DNA of 40,629 nt from assembly GCA_017543265.1 (NCBI GenBank), contig JAFYGI010000056.1, positions 1 through 40,629 of the forward strand, given 5' to 3'. Of this stretch, positions 25,798 to 34,478 are shown one piece after another (the stretch's first letter is position 1; every line of letters starts with the position of its first letter). Position numbers and translations under genes: made by a program. This stretch comes from Bacillota bacterium (lineage in GTDB: Bacteria; Bacillota; Clostridia; Lachnospirales; CAG-274). Under the pieces are notes generated by a model. That model did no database searches, was not told the origin of the DNA, and saw only the letters and a list, made by a program, of their open reading frames with translations.

Positions 25798-26450
25798 TTT
25801 CCAAACTCACCTATTTTCTTTAAAAGACCCTCAACCTTTGCCTTTACATCCTCTGCACCCGTAATGTCGGAAACAAGGCAGATGCACCTTGCCCCCGCGC
25901 CGAGAGGCTTGTCCATATTATGCTCCTTTATGCCGCCTATCGCGGTATAGGGAATGTCTATATTATTGACCACATATTCAAGGTATTCAAGGCCGACGGG
26001 GTCGCAGACATTGTCCTTTGTCTTGGTGGGAAAAAGCGGGCCCACGCCTATATAATCCGCACCGTCCGCAACGGCCTGGCGTGCCTGCTCGGGGCTGTGG
26101 GTGGAAAGGCCTATTATCATTTCCTCGCCCACTAATTTTCTTACCTCTTTTATAGGCAGGTCGTCCTGTCCGATATGCACGCCGTCGGGACGCACCAAAA
26201 GTGCAATATCTATATTGTCGTTTATAATGAAGGTACAGCCGTATTCTGCACACATTTGTTTTATTTTAAGGCATTCCTCATACCGTGTGCGTATATCGGC
26301 ATATTTTTCGCGGTACTGTATTATCTTCGCCCCGCCCTTTAACATGGCCTCGACCACCTCAAAATTACTGCGGCCGTTGGAAAGGTTTTTCGCCGTTATA
26401 CAGTATAACGGAAAGTCAAGTTTTTTTCTTTTTTCTTCTGTGAGTGACAT
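25794..26450 (-). CDS. thiE: Thiamine-phosphate synthase
   Basis: The 218-residue TIM-barrel enzyme joins HMP-pyrophosphate and THZ-phosphate to thiamine phosphate. The motifs GGAKIIQYREK (pyrophosphate site), FIINDNIDIALLVRPDGVHIGQDDLP, GLSTHSPEQARQA and YIGVGPLFPTKTK are all in place. No other thiamine gene and no TPP riboswitch lies in the window, so it may serve salvage, or the other genes are elsewhere. AAAGGAG lies 7 nt before the ATG. It sits between the Imm17-like gene and ade in a tight operon. Confidence 0.95.
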   Translation of the reverse strand: MSLTEEKRKKLDFPLYCITAKNLSNGRSNFEVVEAMLKGGAKIIQYREKYADIRTRYEECLKIKQMCAEYGCTFIINDNIDIALLVRPDGVHIGQDDLPIKEVRKLVGEEMIIGLSTHSPEQARQAVADGADYIGVGPLFPTKTKDNVCDPVGLEYLEYVVNNIDIPYTAIGGIKEHNMDKPLGAGARCICLVSDITGAEDVKAKVEGLLKKIGEFGK

Positions 26451-26462
26451 TTTATTGCTCCT

Positions 26463-26681
26463 TTATCCAAAAAAATCCATTATAAGATAGGCATAGCCCA
26501 ACACCATTATAAATACGCCAAGCACGCCGTAAAATACCCTTGCGCCGTTCCTGCCCATAAGCGTGACAAACAGCCGCGCCCTGTGGTTATTGAAAAAGAA
26601 GTCCCAGTTTTTTACCGCCGCCAGTATACAATACATACCTATCAAAAGCGGTAAAAGCCACGCAAAAATTTTCCATCCCAT
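26463..26681 (-). CDS. Small membrane protein, Imm17-like
   Basis: The 72-residue protein has two transmembrane helices (about 4-24 and 49-69). They flank a conserved-looking basic segment, NWDFFFNNHRARLFVTLMGRNGARVFYGVLGVF. From memory this resembles the Imm17 family of two-helix proteins, first named as predicted immunity proteins of polymorphic toxins. No toxin gene is nearby, so a housekeeping role is as likely. Spacing is 15 nt after the GH13 gene and 12 nt before thiE, which places it inside the operon. Confidence 0.55.
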   Translation of the reverse strand: MGWKIFAWLLPLLIGMYCILAAVKNWDFFFNNHRARLFVTLMGRNGARVFYGVLGVFIMVLGYAYLIMDFFG

Positions 26682-26696
26682 TGGTTTTTATCTCCT

Positions 26697-28784
26697 TCAC
26701 GCTTTTTCGCCCTTTTTGCTCACCCATACGGCGCAGCCGTAGGAGGCGGTAAAGGCGGTGAATGTGCCCTCCTTTACGACAGCGGTCTCCTTGTCGGTCG
26801 TAAAGCTGTGATGGTTAGATATTATCTCGCGTGTAAAAATATCGCCGTCCTCGGCCTCTATCGCCCACGCGGGCACTATGGTCTCGCGCTCGTTGTCGTT
26901 ATTGTTGATGATAACGGCAATATGCTCGTCCTCGTTCCAGCGTCCGAAGCAGATAACACCGCTTGAATTATACAAATAGTCAAGGCTGCCCGTGGAAAAT
27001 GCCTTGTAGCGCTTGTGTATCTTTATCATTTCCTTGTAGAAATCCAGTATTTCCGGATCCTCTCTGCCCCACGGGAACGGGCGGCGGTTATCCGGGTCTG
27101 TCCAGCCCGTCATGCCCACTTCGTCACCGTAATAAATGGTGGGTGCGCCTATCCACGTCATCTGGAAAAGTATCGCCTCGCGCATTATTGCCTTGTTTAT
27201 GCCCGTATCGGCTTCCGCCGCGCCCATAGTGTGAAGTCTGCCCACCTTGCGGTTTGTACGGGTAAGAAAACGCGAATGGTCGTGGTTTGAAAGCTGGTTC
27301 ATGGCAACACTTAAACTCGGATAAGAAAAACGCGCCATAAAGTAACGCATGGTACTTTCAAAATCGGCACTGTTATTGTATTTTTCGGGCTGCGCAGACT
27401 CGCTGTGCTTTTCCATGCCCGTCAAAAACCACGTTATCGGCTCCATAAACGCATCATAGTTCATGACCGTATCCCACTGGTCGCCCATAAGCCAGTCCTT
27501 TGGATCGCCGTAATGCTCGGCAAGGATAATCGCATCGGGGTTGGCCTCCTTAACGGCCTTGCGGAAGTCACGCCAAAACTGCATATTAAATTCCTTGCTG
27601 CATCCCAGATCGGCAGCAACATCAAGCCTCCAGCCGTCCGCATTAAACGGCGGAGACACCCATTTTTTGCCTATGCCGATTATATAATCGTATAATTCCT
27701 TCGAGCCCTCAAAATTAAGCTTGGGATGATTGTCATGTCCCCACCAGCCGTCGTAGAAACCGTCCTCATTCCATTTGAAATAATCCCTGTATCTGCTGTT
27801 CTCATTTTTAAAGGCACCTGGCTCATAGCCGTTGCGCTCGTAAAAGCCCTCGCGGTCGAGCCATTTATTGAACGCGCCGCAATGGTTGAACACGCCGTCC
27901 AGTATAATGCGTATGCCCATGGAATGCGCCATTTCTATCAGGCGTATCATCAGCTTGTTGCTTTCCTCAAGGTTTTCCTTGTCCGTTGTGCGCACCATAT
28001 ACATATCCGCACGCGAATTATCCGTATCTCCCTCGGGCACAAGCGTTGTGCCGTCGTTTACTATAACGCCGTAATGCGGGTCTATATAGTCATAGTCCTG
28101 TATATCGTACTTATGGTTGCTCGGCGAAACAAAAACGGGATTAAAATATATCGCATCTATGCCCAGACTTTTAAGATAGTGCATTTTTGCCATAACGCCC
28201 TGAAGGTCGCCGCCGTAGAAATTGCACACATCAAAGTTTTCAAGCGGTGCATACCAATCCTTGACCATTTTTGCCCTTGCGCCCAGATAGACATACTCGT
28301 CGTCAAGCACGTCGTTGTTTTTGTCGCCGTCAAAAAATCTGTCTACATATATCTGGTACATAACAGCGCCCTTTGCCCAATCGGGCGTATGGAAACCCGG
28401 CATAATGCAAAAATTATACGCGGGGTCGGCCTGCGGCAGGACACCCTGCTTGTTGTAGCAGTATTTTCTGCCGTCCTTTTCAATAAGGAAGTAATAATTC
28501 ACAGGCTTTGAGCCCGTGATAAAGCTGCCCTCGTAAAAATCAAAGCGTGTTGTGGAGCGCACCTTTTCCATGACGATAAAGCTTTCCTCCAGCTGTATGC
28601 TACATTTATCGACATTGTCCCTTGCCACCCTAAGCCTTATCGCAACGCGGCTGTTTTTTTCGGGCTCCGCAGGAGTCCTGAACATAGGGGTCTCATCCGA
28701 AAAGATCGCATCGAAATTAAGGTATTTTATTTTAAGCTCATGCAAAAGCATTATGCGGTTTATCATACTGTTGTTGTTATCCAT
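26697..28784 (-). CDS. GH13 alpha-glucosidase / neopullulanase-like enzyme
   Basis: The 695-residue protein has an N-terminal starch-binding-like beta domain (about 1-130) and an alpha-amylase (beta/alpha)8 barrel. The four GH13 regions are visible: DGVFNH (296-301), GWRLDVAAD with nucleophile Asp388, LAEHYGD with acid/base Glu423, and LSNHDHSR with Asp502. A YYGDEVGMTGWTDPDNRRPFPW segment typical of cyclomaltodextrinase/neopullulanase types is also present, followed by a C-terminal beta domain. No signal peptide is seen, so it should act inside the cell on imported maltodextrins or pullulan fragments. GAGGTGAT lies just before the ATG. It is in the operon behind the CPBP protease gene. Confidence 0.92.
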   Translation of the reverse strand: MDNNNSMINRIMLLHELKIKYLNFDAIFSDETPMFRTPAEPEKNSRVAIRLRVARDNVDKCSIQLEESFIVMEKVRSTTRFDFYEGSFITGSKPVNYYFLIEKDGRKYCYNKQGVLPQADPAYNFCIMPGFHTPDWAKGAVMYQIYVDRFFDGDKNNDVLDDEYVYLGARAKMVKDWYAPLENFDVCNFYGGDLQGVMAKMHYLKSLGIDAIYFNPVFVSPSNHKYDIQDYDYIDPHYGVIVNDGTTLVPEGDTDNSRADMYMVRTTDKENLEESNKLMIRLIEMAHSMGIRIILDGVFNHCGAFNKWLDREGFYERNGYEPGAFKNENSRYRDYFKWNEDGFYDGWWGHDNHPKLNFEGSKELYDYIIGIGKKWVSPPFNADGWRLDVAADLGCSKEFNMQFWRDFRKAVKEANPDAIILAEHYGDPKDWLMGDQWDTVMNYDAFMEPITWFLTGMEKHSESAQPEKYNNSADFESTMRYFMARFSYPSLSVAMNQLSNHDHSRFLTRTNRKVGRLHTMGAAEADTGINKAIMREAILFQMTWIGAPTIYYGDEVGMTGWTDPDNRRPFPWGREDPEILDFYKEMIKIHKRYKAFSTGSLDYLYNSSGVICFGRWNEDEHIAVIINNNDNERETIVPAWAIEAEDGDIFTREIISNHHSFTTDKETAVVKEGTFTAFTASYGCAVWVSKKGEKA

Positions 28785-28803
28785 AAGATCACCTCAAAGT
28801 TAT

Positions 28804-29739
28804 TTACATTGCGCCGATAGAGTCCATCATTTTCAGATAAAGCACATATATTATTATGACCAGCACGAACGGGAAGTCTATTATCCTGCCCCTGCCCGCA
28901 TCAATATCCGACACAAACTCCCTGCGTGCGGACAGCGAGTATCTGTAGTCTATATTCCTGCCCCTGTTGCAGCGTATCAGGATATACATAAGCCCGATCA
29001 GCACGGGCAGCGTACACGCCAGCATTACGGAGCCGCTTGCAAGCATTTCCATTTTTGTATACTCCTCTGCCGCCGCGGCATCGGGATCGCTCAGTTTGCT
29101 TAACACCACCTGTACGCTGTTTATTGTAAAATGCGCCAGCATGGAAGAATATATCGAGTTTGTATACTGCACCATTATACCAAAGACGATACCCGCCGCC
29201 GCAGTATACGCCAGCTGGTACAAATTAAGGTGCATTATGCCGAAAAGCAGCGCCGAAAAAACGACAGACCTGACAAGACCCGTCCTTTTGTAGCCCGTCA
29301 TAATAACGCCGCGGAACATAAGCTCCTCAAACACGCCCGGCATAACACCTATGGAAAAGATCAAAAAGCCCATGGGGTATTTTGCTATCTCGTTTTCGAT
29401 ACCGCTTGTGTCCTGCACAAAAAAATCCGTTACAAAGCCCACCCACAGCATAAGCGGCAGGGTAAAAAGCGCAATAAGCACCGAAAGCAGCACATCGCGC
29501 AGCGCCAGCGGCTCATGCGGTATAATGCTGCCAAGCCTTGTTTTGGTCACGGCGCAGCATATCAATATCGGCACCAGAAAAAGCAGTATATGCTGAAAAA
29601 GCATTATGGCACTTTCAAAGCTTTCGCTTTCTGCATCCACCAGCCCCGATAAACTTACCAGCGCAAAAACAAACGGCAGCAGCGCACAGTATATCATAAA
29701 GCACAGCATAAAAACATTGGCCCTGACAGGCTTATCCAT
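28804..29739 (-). CDS. CPBP-family intramembrane metalloprotease
   Basis: The 311-residue polytopic membrane protein has the CPBP (Abi) core: FEELMFRG as the glutamate motif, a downstream HLNLYQLAYTAAAGIVFGIMV, and a SSMLAHFTINS histidine motif. Members cleave or process membrane proteins such as bacteriocin precursors or signalling factors; the substrate here is unknown. The start at 29739 has GGGAGG 8 nt upstream. It overlaps the end of the AI-2E-family gene by 8 nt, so the two are translationally coupled. Confidence 0.88.
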   Translation of the reverse strand: MDKPVRANVFMLCFMIYCALLPFVFALVSLSGLVDAESESFESAIMLFQHILLFLVPILICCAVTKTRLGSIIPHEPLALRDVLLSVLIALFTLPLMLWVGFVTDFFVQDTSGIENEIAKYPMGFLIFSIGVMPGVFEELMFRGVIMTGYKRTGLVRSVVFSALLFGIMHLNLYQLAYTAAAGIVFGIMVQYTNSIYSSMLAHFTINSVQVVLSKLSDPDAAAAEEYTKMEMLASGSVMLACTLPVLIGLMYILIRCNRGRNIDYRYSLSARREFVSDIDAGRGRIIDFPFVLVIIIYVLYLKMMDSIGAM

Positions 29740-30940
29740 TTGCCGCACCTCCCGCAAGGTTTTTGCGTGTCTCTCCGAAATCCATTATGCTTCTTATTAT
29801 TACCGCAAATATCGGCACACCGAAGAACATACCCAGAGGGCCTGCCAGCGCACCGCCCACGATTATCGCAAACATTACCGCCAGCGGCTTTACGCCGATA
29901 GAGTCTCCCAGGATCTTGGGGCCGAGGATAATGCCGTCAAACTGCTGAAGCACGATTATAAATATTATCACCCACAGGCACTTTATGGGGCTTACAAAAA
30001 GCACCAGTATAGCCACGGGCACGGCACCGATAAACGGACCGAAGTAAGGTATCATGTTGGTAACGCCTATGACCATGCTCAAAAGCAGGGGATAAGGCAG
30101 ATCAAGTATCATAGCGCCCGCAAAGAAGATAATGCCTATCACAACGGAGTCCATAAACTTGCCGACAAAAAATCTTTCAAAGGAGTTGTTAAGCGCCCTT
30201 ATAAACGCCTTGATAGTCTCAACGGCCTTGGGCGGCAGGATAACATAGGCAAAAAGCTCGCATTTCCTGAGCACATCCTCCTTGTCGGACAGGATATAAA
30301 AGGCGACAAATATACCTATTATCGCATTTATCAGGCCCTTTGCTATATCTATGGTATAGCTTACCACGGACTGCACCATATCGGGCAGGTATTTCAGTCC
30401 GTCAACAAAGGAGTTGAGGATATCGGTAACGGACGAGAAGAACATCTCGTAATTTTCCTCCGTTATGATTATGTTGTATTTAGCTGCCATCCTTGCTATA
30501 TAAAAACGTATGTTTATATAGTCGAGATTCATTATAAAGTCCAGTATCTTCTGCACGCTGAGTATTATCTCGGGCAGGATATATGCGACCATCCATATCA
30601 CGATGCCAAGCAGCACGACCATAGCGGTAGCTATGGAGGCATTGCGCACCGTCTGTCTCCTGCGTGCGTTTATTTTAAGGGTCTTTTCGTCGCTGCCCTT
30701 TTTGGGCTGCAAAAATTTGATGCGTCCGAATACCTTTTTCTCCAGAAACTTCACGGGGGAGTTAAGTATATACGCAAATATGATGCCTATAACAAACGGG
30801 GAAAGCACCCTTATAACTATAGGAAAAAAGTTGAGTATATGCAGGTTTTCCGTCGCCCTGTAGAAGGTAAGCGAGATAAGCACCACAATAAGAAGATATA
30901 AACTTTTTTTGAGATTTTCGTCTTTAATAAATTTAAACAT
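29732..30940 (-). CDS. AI-2E family (UPF0118) transporter
   Basis: The 402-residue membrane protein has about eight helices and the family order: paired N-terminal helices, a long extracytoplasmic region (about 90-200), then FYILSDKEDVLRKCE, VVIGIIFFAGAMILDLPYPLLLSMVIGVTNMIPYFGPFIGAVPVAILVL and DGIILGPKILGDSIGVKPLAVMFAIIVGGALAGPLGMFFGVPIFAVI. Family members export diverse small molecules or Na+/H+; signalling by AI-2 is not implied. The start at 30940 has GGCGGTGATC ahead. It is the first gene of the leftward operon and has a good promoter. Confidence 0.93.
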   Translation of the reverse strand: MFKFIKDENLKKSLYLLIVVLISLTFYRATENLHILNFFPIVIRVLSPFVIGIIFAYILNSPVKFLEKKVFGRIKFLQPKKGSDEKTLKINARRRQTVRNASIATAMVVLLGIVIWMVAYILPEIILSVQKILDFIMNLDYINIRFYIARMAAKYNIIITEENYEMFFSSVTDILNSFVDGLKYLPDMVQSVVSYTIDIAKGLINAIIGIFVAFYILSDKEDVLRKCELFAYVILPPKAVETIKAFIRALNNSFERFFVGKFMDSVVIGIIFFAGAMILDLPYPLLLSMVIGVTNMIPYFGPFIGAVPVAILVLFVSPIKCLWVIIFIIVLQQFDGIILGPKILGDSIGVKPLAVMFAIIVGGALAGPLGMFFGVPIFAVIIRSIMDFGETRKNLAGGAANG

Positions 30941-30976
30941 ATGATCACCGCCGATATTGTATAGTATGGTAGTTTG

Positions 30977-31005
30977 ATTATACCACAAAATATACGGTTA
31001 TGCAA
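30977..31005 (-). promoter_or_regulatory. Promoter of the AI-2E/CPBP/GH13/thiE/ade operon
   Basis: On the minus strand, TTGCAT (31005-31000), a 17-nt spacer and TATAAT (30982-30977) lie about 40 nt before the first start codon. No other promoter with this quality is seen down to position 24124. Confidence 0.7.
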
Positions 31006-31055
31006 CCTTGACTTTCCATTGTTTTACAACAGTTTTGCCTTTGGAGAAATAAAAC

Positions 31056-31084
31056 TTGCATTTTCCCTTTTTATGTGTTATGAT
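31056..31084 (+). promoter_or_regulatory. Promoter of the ireB-ruvX-DUF1292 operon
   Basis: TTGCAT (31056-31061), a 17-nt spacer and TATGAT (31079-31084) are visible, about 50 nt before ireB. It is divergent from the promoter at 30977. Confidence 0.6.
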
Positions 31085-31134
31085 TAGAATAATATATTGT
31101 GCGTGAATTACAACAGAATTGGAGTGAAATGTTT

Positions 31135-31449
31135 ATGGATAACAACAAAATGAACGAAACGCAAGTAATGAGCGGCCTTAAGGACGCATTAAAAAAAGAA
31201 AGAGCGCATTCCTACAGGATAATGCGTGCGCAGGGTCCCGTGTATGAGGTCATAGCCGAGGTTTGCGATGCCCTGCTTGAAAAGGGCTACAATCCCATCA
31301 ACCAGATAGTGGGCTATATCCTTTCAGGCGACCCCACCTACATCACAAGCTACAAAAACGCGCGTACCATTATGTCCAAGCTGGAGCGTGACGAGCTTTT
31401 GGAAGAATTTGTCAACTACTACCTTGCAAACAACAATCTGGCGGAGTAA
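31135..31449 (+). CDS. ireB: IreB-family regulatory phosphoprotein
   Basis: The 104-residue cytoplasmic protein (UPF0297) matches the family by [62 protein letters not shown]. In Enterococcus the homolog is phosphorylated by the kinase IreK and affects cephalosporin tolerance. The N terminus ([25 protein letters not shown]) is more divergent. Two ATGs, 31129 and 31135, share the GGAG at 31121; the second gives the better spacing (10 versus 4 nt). It is followed after 3 nt by ruvX, the usual Firmicutes order. Confidence 0.93.
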   Translation: MDNNKMNETQVMSGLKDALKKERAHSYRIMRAQGPVYEVIAEVCDALLEKGYNPINQIVGYILSGDPTYITSYKNARTIMSKLERDELLEEFVNYYLANNNLAE

Positions 31450-31452
31450 ACG

Positions 31453-31887
31453 ATGAGAGTGCTTGGACTGGATTTCGGGGAAAAGACCATAGGCACCGCG
31501 ATAAGCGACCCCTTCGGCTGGACGGCGCAGGGGCTTGAAATAATACGGCGCAAAGAGGAGAACAACCTTGTTGCCAGCATTGCCCGCATAAAGGAATTGT
31601 GCGCACAATACAATGTTGAGCTTATTGTGCTCGGTTTCCCCAAAAATATGAACAACACCGAAGGCCCTCGTGCCGAAAAAACACAGAAATTCAAGGCAAG
31701 GCTTGAAAAGGAGCTGAAACTGCCCGTTGAGCTGTGGGACGAGCGTCTTTCCACCGTCGGTGCGGAAAGGGTGCTTCTGGAGGCTGACATTTCGCGTGCG
31801 AAGCGCAAAAAAGTTATAGACAAACAGGCGGCTGTCCTTATTTTACAGGGCTGGCTTGACCTGAACGCAAATAAAACAATTTTTTAA
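31453..31887 (+). CDS. ruvX: RuvX/YqgF RNase H-like Holliday junction resolvase
   Basis: The 144-residue protein has an RNase H fold. [20 protein letters not shown] carries the first catalytic Asp, [24 protein letters not shown] the middle motif, and [42 protein letters not shown] the C-terminal acidic residues. Homologs act on rRNA 5' processing and possibly on DNA junctions. The length is normal. It is in the ireB operon. Confidence 0.95.
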   Translation: MRVLGLDFGEKTIGTAISDPFGWTAQGLEIIRRKEENNLVASIARIKELCAQYNVELIVLGFPKNMNNTEGPRAEKTQKFKARLEKELKLPVELWDERLSTVGAERVLLEADISRAKRKKVIDKQAAVLILQGWLDLNANKTIF

Positions 31888-31902
31888 GGAGAACAACTTT
31901 AA

Positions 31903-32226
31903 ATGAACGATGACAAGCTGAATATCGACGAGCTTAATTTATTCGACGGTCAGGACGAGACCTATGAGCTGGTCACAATGACCGAGGATGACGGTACCGA
32001 GACCGATTTTTTTGTAGTGGACGGTATAGACTACAAGGACACAAAATATCTTCTTTTGGTAAAAGCCGAGGATTTTGACAAGGACGAGCCCGAGGCATTT
32101 ATCTTCAAAGAGGTCGAGGATGTCAATAACGAATGTATTTACGAGCCTGTTACGGACGATGAGGAGTACAACAAGATACTTGTGCTTTTACAGGACGAAA
32201 ATGCGGATTATGAAATGAAATTTTAA
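31903..32226 (+). CDS. DUF1292 protein (YrzB-like)
   Basis: The 107-residue, strongly acidic cytoplasmic protein has the family core YELVTMTEDDGTETDFFVVDGIDYKDTKYLLLVKAED ... EAFIFKEVEDVNNECIYEPVTDDEEYNKILVLLQ. Its function is unknown, but it travels with ireB and ruvX in most Firmicutes. AAGGAG lies about 11 nt before the ATG. A hairpin at 32230-32245 (CGTAAG-4-CTTACG) begins just after its stop, without a U tract. Confidence 0.88.
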   Translation: MNDDKLNIDELNLFDGQDETYELVTMTEDDGTETDFFVVDGIDYKDTKYLLLVKAEDFDKDEPEAFIFKEVEDVNNECIYEPVTDDEEYNKILVLLQDENADYEMKF

Positions 32227-32274
32227 GGGCGTAAGCACCCTTACGATATAAAACGAACGGACAAAAGCAAAAAA

Positions 32275-32331
32275 GCACCGTACAAAGGGGATGTCAAAAA
32301 GTGACATAATTCGACCCCTTTATTTCGGTGC
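32275..32331 (+). promoter_or_regulatory. Three-segment stem-loop in the rnjA leader
   Basis: Three stacked helices close a 57-nt structure: GCACCG/CGGTGC (32275-32280 with 32326-32331), AAAGGGG/CCCCTTT (32284-32290 with 32315-32321) and ATGTCA/TGACAT (32291-32296 with 32302-32307), with a 5-nt loop. The structure ends 14 nt before the rnjA Shine-Dalgarno sequence. It could control RNase J expression or be a processing site in the operon mRNA. No U tract follows, so it is not a simple terminator. Confidence 0.6.
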
Positions 32332-32357
32332 GTGCAAATACGATTGGAGGTGCCATT

Positions 32358-34103
32358 TTGGCTTACACAAACAACAAACAGCAGACAAAGCAGAAGCGAC
32401 AGACACGCACACCGCGCGTTCCCGCCGCACCGAAACCCAAGTTAAAGGTAATACCCCTGGGCGGCTTACACGAGATAGGCAAGAATATAACCGCATTCGA
32501 GTACGAGGACGAAATTATGATAATCGACTGTGGCGTAGCCTTCCCCGAGGATGATATGCCCGGTATAGACCTTGTTATACCCGATTTTACCTATCTTGTA
32601 CAAAACAAGGACAAAATACTCGGTATCGTGCTTACCCACGGCCACGAGGACCATATAGGCTCACTGCCCTACTTTTTCAGGGAGATAAATGTGCCCGTAT
32701 ACGGCACAAGGCTGACCATAGGTCTGGTGGAGACCAAGTTAAAGGAGCACAACCTTTTAAACACAGTCGAGAGGATAAACGTAAATGCGGGCGACACGAT
32801 AACGCTCGGCAAAAATTTCAAGGTAGAGTTTATACGCTCCACCCACAGCATCGCGGACTCCGTTGCCATTGCGCTGACGACCCCCGCAGGTGTTGTGGTA
32901 CATTCGGGCGACTTTAAGGTGGACTTCACCCCCATACAGGGCGAACCCATCGACCTTCAGCGCTTCGCCGAGCTTGGCAAAAAGGGCGTACTGCTTTTCA
33001 TGTGCGAAAGCACAAATGTCGAGCTTAAGGGCTATACCATGAGCGAGAGCAACGTCGGCCCCATCTTCAGAAAGATATTTGACGACAGCCGCGAGCAGCG
33101 CATAATGGTCGCTACCTTCTCGTCAAACATAGACAGGATACAGCAAATAATAAACTGCGCGGCGGAGCATAAGCGAAAGGTCTGCATAATCGGCCGCAGT
33201 ATGTCGAATGTCGTGACCACGGCCATAGAGCTCGGCTACCTTAAAATAGACGAAAATATGCTTATCGACGTTACGGAGCTTAACAAATACACCGACCGCC
33301 AGCTTGTAATAATCACAACGGGCAGTCAGGGCGAAACTATGTCCGCGCTTTCGCGCGTGGCAAGCGGCGACCACAGGCAGGTGGAGATACGCCCCGGCGA
33401 CAAGGTAATAATCAGCGCAACACCCATCCCCGGCAACGAGAAAAACGTGTACCGCGTTATAAACGAGCTGCTTAAAAAGGGTGCGGACGTTATTTACGAC
33501 GGACTTATGGACGTACACGTTTCGGGTCACGCAAGGCAGGAGGAAATAAAGCTTTTGCACGCGCTTTTAAAGCCCAAGTACGTTATGCCCGTACACGGCG
33601 AGTATAAAATGCTCACACGTCACAGACAGCTTGTTACCGATATGGGTATGCCCAAGGAAAACGTGTTTGTAATGGCAAACGGCGATGTGCTTGAGATAAA
33701 CAAGCAGGGCGGCAAAATACTGCCCCAGGCCGTGCCCAGCGGTCAGGTATTTGTAGACGGTCTGGGTGTCGGCGATGTCGGAAACATAGTTTTGCGCGAC
33801 AGAAAGCATCTTTCGCAGGACGGCCTTATGATAGTCGTTGTTGCGATGGCCAAGTACAGCGGCACCATTTTAAGCGGCCCCGACATTATAAGCCGCGGCT
33901 TTGTATATGTGCGTGAGTCAGAGGAGCTTATGGTGGAGGCGCGTGAGGTCGTAAAAGAGGCTCTTTACAGCCTTGACGGCAGAAACGTAAGCGACTGGAG
34001 CTATATAAAAACACTTATAAAGGATACCCTGCGCGACTTCCTTTGGAAAAAGACAAAGCGCAGTCCCATGATACTTCCCATAATTACGGAGATAGATATG
34101 TAA
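32358..34103 (+). CDS. rnj: Ribonuclease J
   Basis: The 581-residue metallo-beta-lactamase/beta-CASP ribonuclease has 5'-3' exo- and endonuclease activity on mRNA and rRNA. The zinc motif THGHEDHIG (His94, His96, Asp98, His99) is present, with RSTHSIADSVAIAL, HSGDFKVD, the beta-CASP segment and MPVHGEYKML. The first 30 residues are a Lys/Arg-rich extension that may bind RNA. The start is TTG at 32358-32360, because GGAGG lies 7 nt upstream and no ATG fits. The upstream leader is structured. It is followed after 13 nt by ylbF, a gene tied to RNA decay in Bacillus. Confidence 0.94.
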   Translation: MAYTNNKQQTKQKRQTRTPRVPAAPKPKLKVIPLGGLHEIGKNITAFEYEDEIMIIDCGVAFPEDDMPGIDLVIPDFTYLVQNKDKILGIVLTHGHEDHIGSLPYFFREINVPVYGTRLTIGLVETKLKEHNLLNTVERINVNAGDTITLGKNFKVEFIRSTHSIADSVAIALTTPAGVVVHSGDFKVDFTPIQGEPIDLQRFAELGKKGVLLFMCESTNVELKGYTMSESNVGPIFRKIFDDSREQRIMVATFSSNIDRIQQIINCAAEHKRKVCIIGRSMSNVVTTAIELGYLKIDENMLIDVTELNKYTDRQLVIITTGSQGETMSALSRVASGDHRQVEIRPGDKVIISATPIPGNEKNVYRVINELLKKGADVIYDGLMDVHVSGHARQEEIKLLHALLKPKYVMPVHGEYKMLTRHRQLVTDMGMPKENVFVMANGDVLEINKQGGKILPQAVPSGQVFVDGLGVGDVGNIVLRDRKHLSQDGLMIVVVAMAKYSGTILSGPDIISRGFVYVRESEELMVEAREVVKEALYSLDGRNVSDWSYIKTLIKDTLRDFLWKKTKRSPMILPIITEIDM

Positions 34104-34116
34104 ATGAGGTGAGCTT

Positions 34117-34467
34117 ATGGATAAAATATCGGATCTTGCGGGCGATATGGGGCTCCGCATATCGGAGATAATAAAAAGCACCGACAGATACAAGGAATAT
34201 CAGCGGGCAAGGTCTGCAATATTCGCCGACAAAAACCTGCACAACAAGGTAAATAATTTTCTTGAAAAGCATACCCGTTTTTTATACGCCATGCGCGACG
34301 GCACCGCCACCTTCGATCAGGAGCGGTATATGTCGCAGGAGTTTCACAAGCTGATGCTTAACAAAAACGTCAATATCTACATTGAATCGGGACTTTATTT
34401 TGTCGAGCTGCTTGCCGAGCTTTTTGAAAAGAGCGTTGAGGGCATAGAGATAGACCTGGATATTTAA
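34117..34467 (+). CDS. YlbF/YmcA family protein
   Basis: The 116-residue all-helical cytoplasmic protein has the family pattern IIKSTDRYKEYQRARSAIFADKNLHNKVNNFLEK ... DQERYMSQEFHKLMLNKNVNIYIESGLYFVELL. In Bacillus the YlbF-YmcA-YaaT complex tunes mRNA maturation through RNase Y and affects sporulation and competence. The position directly after rnjA supports an RNA-decay link (inference). GAGGTGAG lies just before the ATG. Confidence 0.85.
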   Translation: MDKISDLAGDMGLRISEIIKSTDRYKEYQRARSAIFADKNLHNKVNNFLEKHTRFLYAMRDGTATFDQERYMSQEFHKLMLNKNVNIYIESGLYFVELLAELFEKSVEGIEIDLDI

Positions 34468-34478
34468 GGCGGTGCAAG

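Noticed and set aside
26451..26462. TPP riboswitch for thiE
   Set aside because: The gap to the preceding gene is 12 nt, far too short, and no THI-box sequence is nearby.
29606..30901. A 431-codon open frame on the plus strand opposite the AI-2E-family gene
   Set aside because: It lies wholly antisense to a conserved membrane protein, has Tyr/His/Lys-rich composition typical of a shadow frame, and lacks a sensible ribosome binding site.
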